Positions 61,417 through 64,000 of a stretch of 64,000 bases of DNA are shown here, piece by piece. The first letter of the stretch is position 1. Each line of letters starts with the position of its first letter. The DNA is from Oribacterium asaccharolyticum ACB7 (GTDB lineage: Bacteria > Bacillota > Clostridia > Lachnospirales > Lachnospiraceae): the NCBI RefSeq assembly GCF_000238075.1, contig NZ_JH414504.1, forward strand, positions 292,886 through 356,885, in the 5' to 3' direction. A program made the position numbers and the translations under genes. Below the pieces are notes generated by a model. It was not told the origin of the DNA. It worked only from the letters and a program-made list of their open reading frames with translations, and ran no database searches.

Positions 61417-63336
61417 ATGTCAATTTCGGCAGAATATGCAGAAGAACATAAAAAAAGTCCGGCAGTCTTGTGCTGCAGGGCGGAGGAAGGAATCGTCCTT
61501 TCCCATCACAATCTCGAAGATCCGGAGATATTTGATGATTTAGTCGACCAAGGGCTTTTGAAGCTGGACGGATGTATTACGATAGAGGAGGCTTTGGGGG
61601 CAAAATTGATAAAGACCTGTGATTCACTGACCCCTCTTACGAAAGATTTAGTGCAGCTTTCCGAGAAAGAAAGAGAAGAAAAAACAGAAGAAAAAGAAGA
61701 AAGAAGAGAGGCAGGGGATAACACGGGAAATGCTGTAAGCGAAGAAAAAAATGGACAGACTTTCCTACCCGTAGGGCAGAACAGTTCTTTCGGGGGTTGC
61801 TTAAAGATTCATATCGGAGAAGGAAAGGGAATCGATATTCAGATTCCGGTAGGCGCGCTCGGGATTTCTTCCGCTACTTCTGCAGTGCAGGGAGCATTTA
61901 CCTCTCCTATAGCATCTCAGCTCTCTTCCGAGAACGGGAAAAACACAGAGAAAGAGAAAAAAGAAGAGGAAATTCTTGTCCGTTCTCTTGTCAGAAAGCA
62001 TTATAAGGTTACGGAGGTTAGGCGCGGTTCCGAAACAAAACTGGAAGGAACAATCCTTTTCATACGAGAAGGAATCGAAGAAGAAGCTGCAGCTTCTCAG
62101 GAACTTGTGGAGAAGCTGGAGCTGGATATTATTACACCGGCGCAGTACCACAGCTTTTCCAACACCATCATGGATGTACAGCCTATTGCGACAAAAGAGG
62201 GGGATGAGGAGCTTGGATGCGGAACAACCAGAGTCTTGGATGGCGTGGTCATGATGGTTTCCGGAACGGATTCCAACGGGGTACAAATCGGAGAATTCGG
62301 GTCTTCTGAAGGTTACCTTGATGAGAATATTATGTGGGGACGTCCCGGATGCCCGGATAAGGGAGAAATCTTCATCAAGACTAATGTGACGATTAAAGAA
62401 AAGACCAATATGGAACGTCCGGGACCCTTGGCAGCGCATGCGGCAACGGATGTCATTACCGAAGAAATCCGTAAGGCCTTAAAGAAGGCGGAGGAAAGTC
62501 TTGTTGTCGATACGGAGACCTTTAATCAGCTGAGAAGACCGGGTAAGAAGAAAGTGGTTATTGTAAAGGAAATCATGGGGCAGGGTGCTATGCATGATAA
62601 CCTGCTTCTTCCGGTAGAGCCGGTAGGCGTGCTCGGAGCAAAGCCGAATGTAGACCTTGGAAATGTTCCTGTCGTGGTTTCCCCTTTGGAAGTCCTGGAC
62701 GGTTGCATTCATGCTTTAACCTGTATAGGGCCGGCATCGAAGGAAATGTCCCGTCACTACTGGAGAGAGCCTTTGGTTCTGGAGGTTTTACATGATAAGG
62801 AACTGGATCTTTGCGGAGTGGTTCTTGTAGGATCTCCGCAGATTAATTCGGAAAAGTTCTATGTTTCCCGTCGTGTAGGGATGACCCTGGAAGCTATAGG
62901 CGCGGACGGCGCTTTTGTTACCACGGAGGGATTTGGAAATAACCATATCGACTTCGCAAGCCATATTGAGCAGATTGGAAAACGAGGTATTAAGGTTGTG
63001 GGGATGTCCTTCTGTGCAAATCAGGGTGCTCTCGTTGTCGGAAATAAATATATGAATGCCATGGTAGACAACAATAAATCCGAGGCCGGTATTGAAAATG
63101 AAATTCTGGCAAACAATACGCTCTGTCATGAGGATGCTATCCGTGCAATCTACATGCTTAAAGCCGAGATGTTCGGAGAGGAAATTACGAAGGCGGAAAG
63201 AAAATGGAATCCGAATGTAAAGTTGCAGAATGTTGAACTGATTTCCAATCTGAGCGGAAAACCTGTTCAACTCGTGGAGAATGAAACTTCTCTTCCCATG
63301 AGTGATAAATTTAAGGAAAAGTACCTGCAGTCCTGA
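61417..63336 (+). CDS. prdA: PrdA: D-proline reductase proprotein
   Basis: 639 residues. PrdA is cleaved to give a pyruvoyl cofactor at a Cys; the likely site is Cys436 in 'DGCIHALTCIGPASKEMSRH', by analogy with the Clostridium sticklandii enzyme. Other core motifs are 'EIMGQGAMHDNLLLPVEPVG' and 'FVTTEGFGNNHIDFASHIEQ'. Residues of about 80-115 and 170-187 are Glu/Lys-rich insertions. It forms the reductase with PrdB and converts D-proline to 5-aminovalerate. Its TGA overlaps the next ATG. Confidence 0.93.
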   Translation: MSISAEYAEEHKKSPAVLCCRAEEGIVLSHHNLEDPEIFDDLVDQGLLKLDGCITIEEALGAKLIKTCDSLTPLTKDLVQLSEKEREEKTEEKEERREAGDNTGNAVSEEKNGQTFLPVGQNSSFGGCLKIHIGEGKGIDIQIPVGALGISSATSAVQGAFTSPIASQLSSENGKNTEKEKKEEEILVRSLVRKHYKVTEVRRGSETKLEGTILFIREGIEEEAAASQELVEKLELDIITPAQYHSFSNTIMDVQPIATKEGDEELGCGTTRVLDGVVMMVSGTDSNGVQIGEFGSSEGYLDENIMWGRPGCPDKGEIFIKTNVTIKEKTNMERPGPLAAHAATDVITEEIRKALKKAEESLVVDTETFNQLRRPGKKKVVIVKEIMGQGAMHDNLLLPVEPVGVLGAKPNVDLGNVPVVVSPLEVLDGCIHALTCIGPASKEMSRHYWREPLVLEVLHDKELDLCGVVLVGSPQINSEKFYVSRRVGMTLEAIGADGAFVTTEGFGNNHIDFASHIEQIGKRGIKVVGMSFCANQGALVVGNKYMNAMVDNNKSEAGIENEILANNTLCHEDAIRAIYMLKAEMFGEEITKAERKWNPNVKLQNVELISNLSGKPVQLVENETSLPMSDKFKEKYLQS

Positions 63337-63581
63337 TGCCGAAATATACGGACAGGCTCATTTACATGGAAGGCATTATCGTGGAAGTTCACGATGGGGC
63401 GGTAGGAATTGATTTAAAGGGACGACTCGGGTACTTGAAAATCCCTATGCGCATGCTGATTTCCGACTACGAAATCAAGGTCGGACAGGAGGTGGGCTTT
63501 AACATGAGTTTTATCGAACAGCTCGGTCCTGCAGTAAATGAGAAATATGTTAGTAATATTCAAAAGCACAAAGAGCTTTAG
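63336..63581 (+). CDS. Small prd-operon protein (CBO2463/CBO2479-type domain)
   Basis: 81 residues: 'MPKYTDRLIYMEGIIVEVHD' and 'DLKGRLGYLKIPMRMLISDY', a beta-rich protein. This short gene is typical between prdA and prdB in Clostridia. Role unknown, perhaps subunit assembly. The ATG overlaps the prdA stop by one base. Confidence 0.8.
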   Translation: MPKYTDRLIYMEGIIVEVHDGAVGIDLKGRLGYLKIPMRMLISDYEIKVGQEVGFNMSFIEQLGPAVNEKYVSNIQKHKEL

Positions 63582-63617
63582 AATATTTACATAAAATACG
63601 AAAGAAAGGAGAAAAAG

Positions 63618-64000
63618 ATGGATTTTACAGTAGTAAAAGGGATGCAGTCTGAAATCTTTGTTCCGATAACGCCTCCTCCCGTATGGGCACCGGTTACCAA
63701 ACCTCTAAAGGATATGGTTGTAGCGATTGCCACGGCGGCAGGGGTGCATCATAAGGATGATAAGAGATTTAATCTTGCCGGTGACTTCAGTTTCAGAATC
63801 ATTAAGGATACGATGCCTTCTGCGGAGCTGATGGTTTCTCACGGCGGATATGACAATAGTGATGTTAACAAAGATATAAACTGTATGTTCCCCATTGACC
63901 GATTGCATGAACTTGCAAAGGATGGAGTCATTAAGGCGGTAGCGCCTGTACACATCGGCTTCATGGGCGGTGGCGGAAACCAGGAAAAATTCAAAAACGA
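63618..64000 (+). CDS. prdB: PrdB: D-proline reductase selenoprotein subunit, 5' part
   Basis: 127 codons to the window end. 'MDFTVVKGMQSEIFVPITPP', 'MVVAIATAAGVHHKDDKRFN' and 'AVAPVHIGFMGGGGNQEKF' match PrdB. The Sec residue of family members lies at about residue 150, so its UGA would fall just past the window end. AAAGGAGAAAAAG precedes the ATG. Sec insertion would use the tRNA-Sec and selD found at 22651-25368. Confidence 0.9.
   Translation, partial: MDFTVVKGMQSEIFVPITPPPVWAPVTKPLKDMVVAIATAAGVHHKDDKRFNLAGDFSFRIIKDTMPSAELMVSHGGYDNSDVNKDINCMFPIDRLHELAKDGVIKAVAPVHIGFMGGGGNQEKFKN

Noticed and set aside
1..64000. CRISPR array or phage-defence island
   Set aside because: No spaced direct repeats of array type and no cas or restriction genes were found; the repeats seen are two- or three-copy.

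Overview
This window reads as chromosome from an anaerobic, low-to-moderate GC Firmicute, most likely a Lachnospiraceae member. An oral Oribacterium-like organism is my best guess, but the genus is inference. The support is AGGAGG-type ribosome binding sites, family-typical Lachnospiraceae proteins, the pta-ackA acetate pathway, rubredoxin plus an A-type flavoprotein, a selenocysteine system and D-proline reductase (a Stickland enzyme). Almost everything lies on the + strand.

Layout. 1-4520 is the right end of a decayed prophage: an ISLre2-type transposase cut by the window edge, the glycine-rich tail of a truncated phage protein, a RelB/RelE pair, small tail-end genes, a holin, an endolysin with a rearranged CHAP domain, and a tRNA-3'-end-like attachment-site candidate. 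4641-7340 holds two poorly characterised genes, one with a PIN-like nuclease head and a long Lys/Glu tail. 7429-9436 on the minus strand holds an RluA-type pseudouridine synthase, a short-chain dehydrogenase and tRNA-Leu(AAG). 9916-16509 is housekeeping: comM-like ATPase, dprA, topA, rpsB, tsf.

16635-26354 is the most distinctive block. A ferric-type ABC transporter runs by a 4-nt overlap into a cysteine desulfurase/selenocysteine lyase-like gene. It is followed by yedF, a DUF3343 gene, tRNA-Sec(UCA), a glycosyltransferase, a selD that itself carries an in-frame UGA, and a LysR regulator of the selenium-associated type. Together these genes would supply selenophosphate and Sec-tRNA. The D-proline reductase operon that opens at 59894 (prdC, prdA, small gene, prdB) is a likely consumer. 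PrdB is cut by the window end before its expected Sec codon.

26448-30803 has truA, an L,D-transpeptidase, an SGNH-like membrane protein and a nuclease-fold protein. 30888-45011 has the Leloir genes galK-galE-galT and galM, both topoisomerase IV subunits, asd, topB and upp. 45153-59737 has tRNA-Leu(CAA), an anti-sigma-like zinc-finger protein, polA, coaE, a WalJ-like hydrolase, tmcAL, darA, pta-ackA, rpmF, rubredoxin-flavoprotein, a lipoprotein of the putative glycoside hydrolase type and uvrC.

No CRISPR array, rRNA or replication origin was seen. Functional calls come from reading motifs by eye; no database search was possible.
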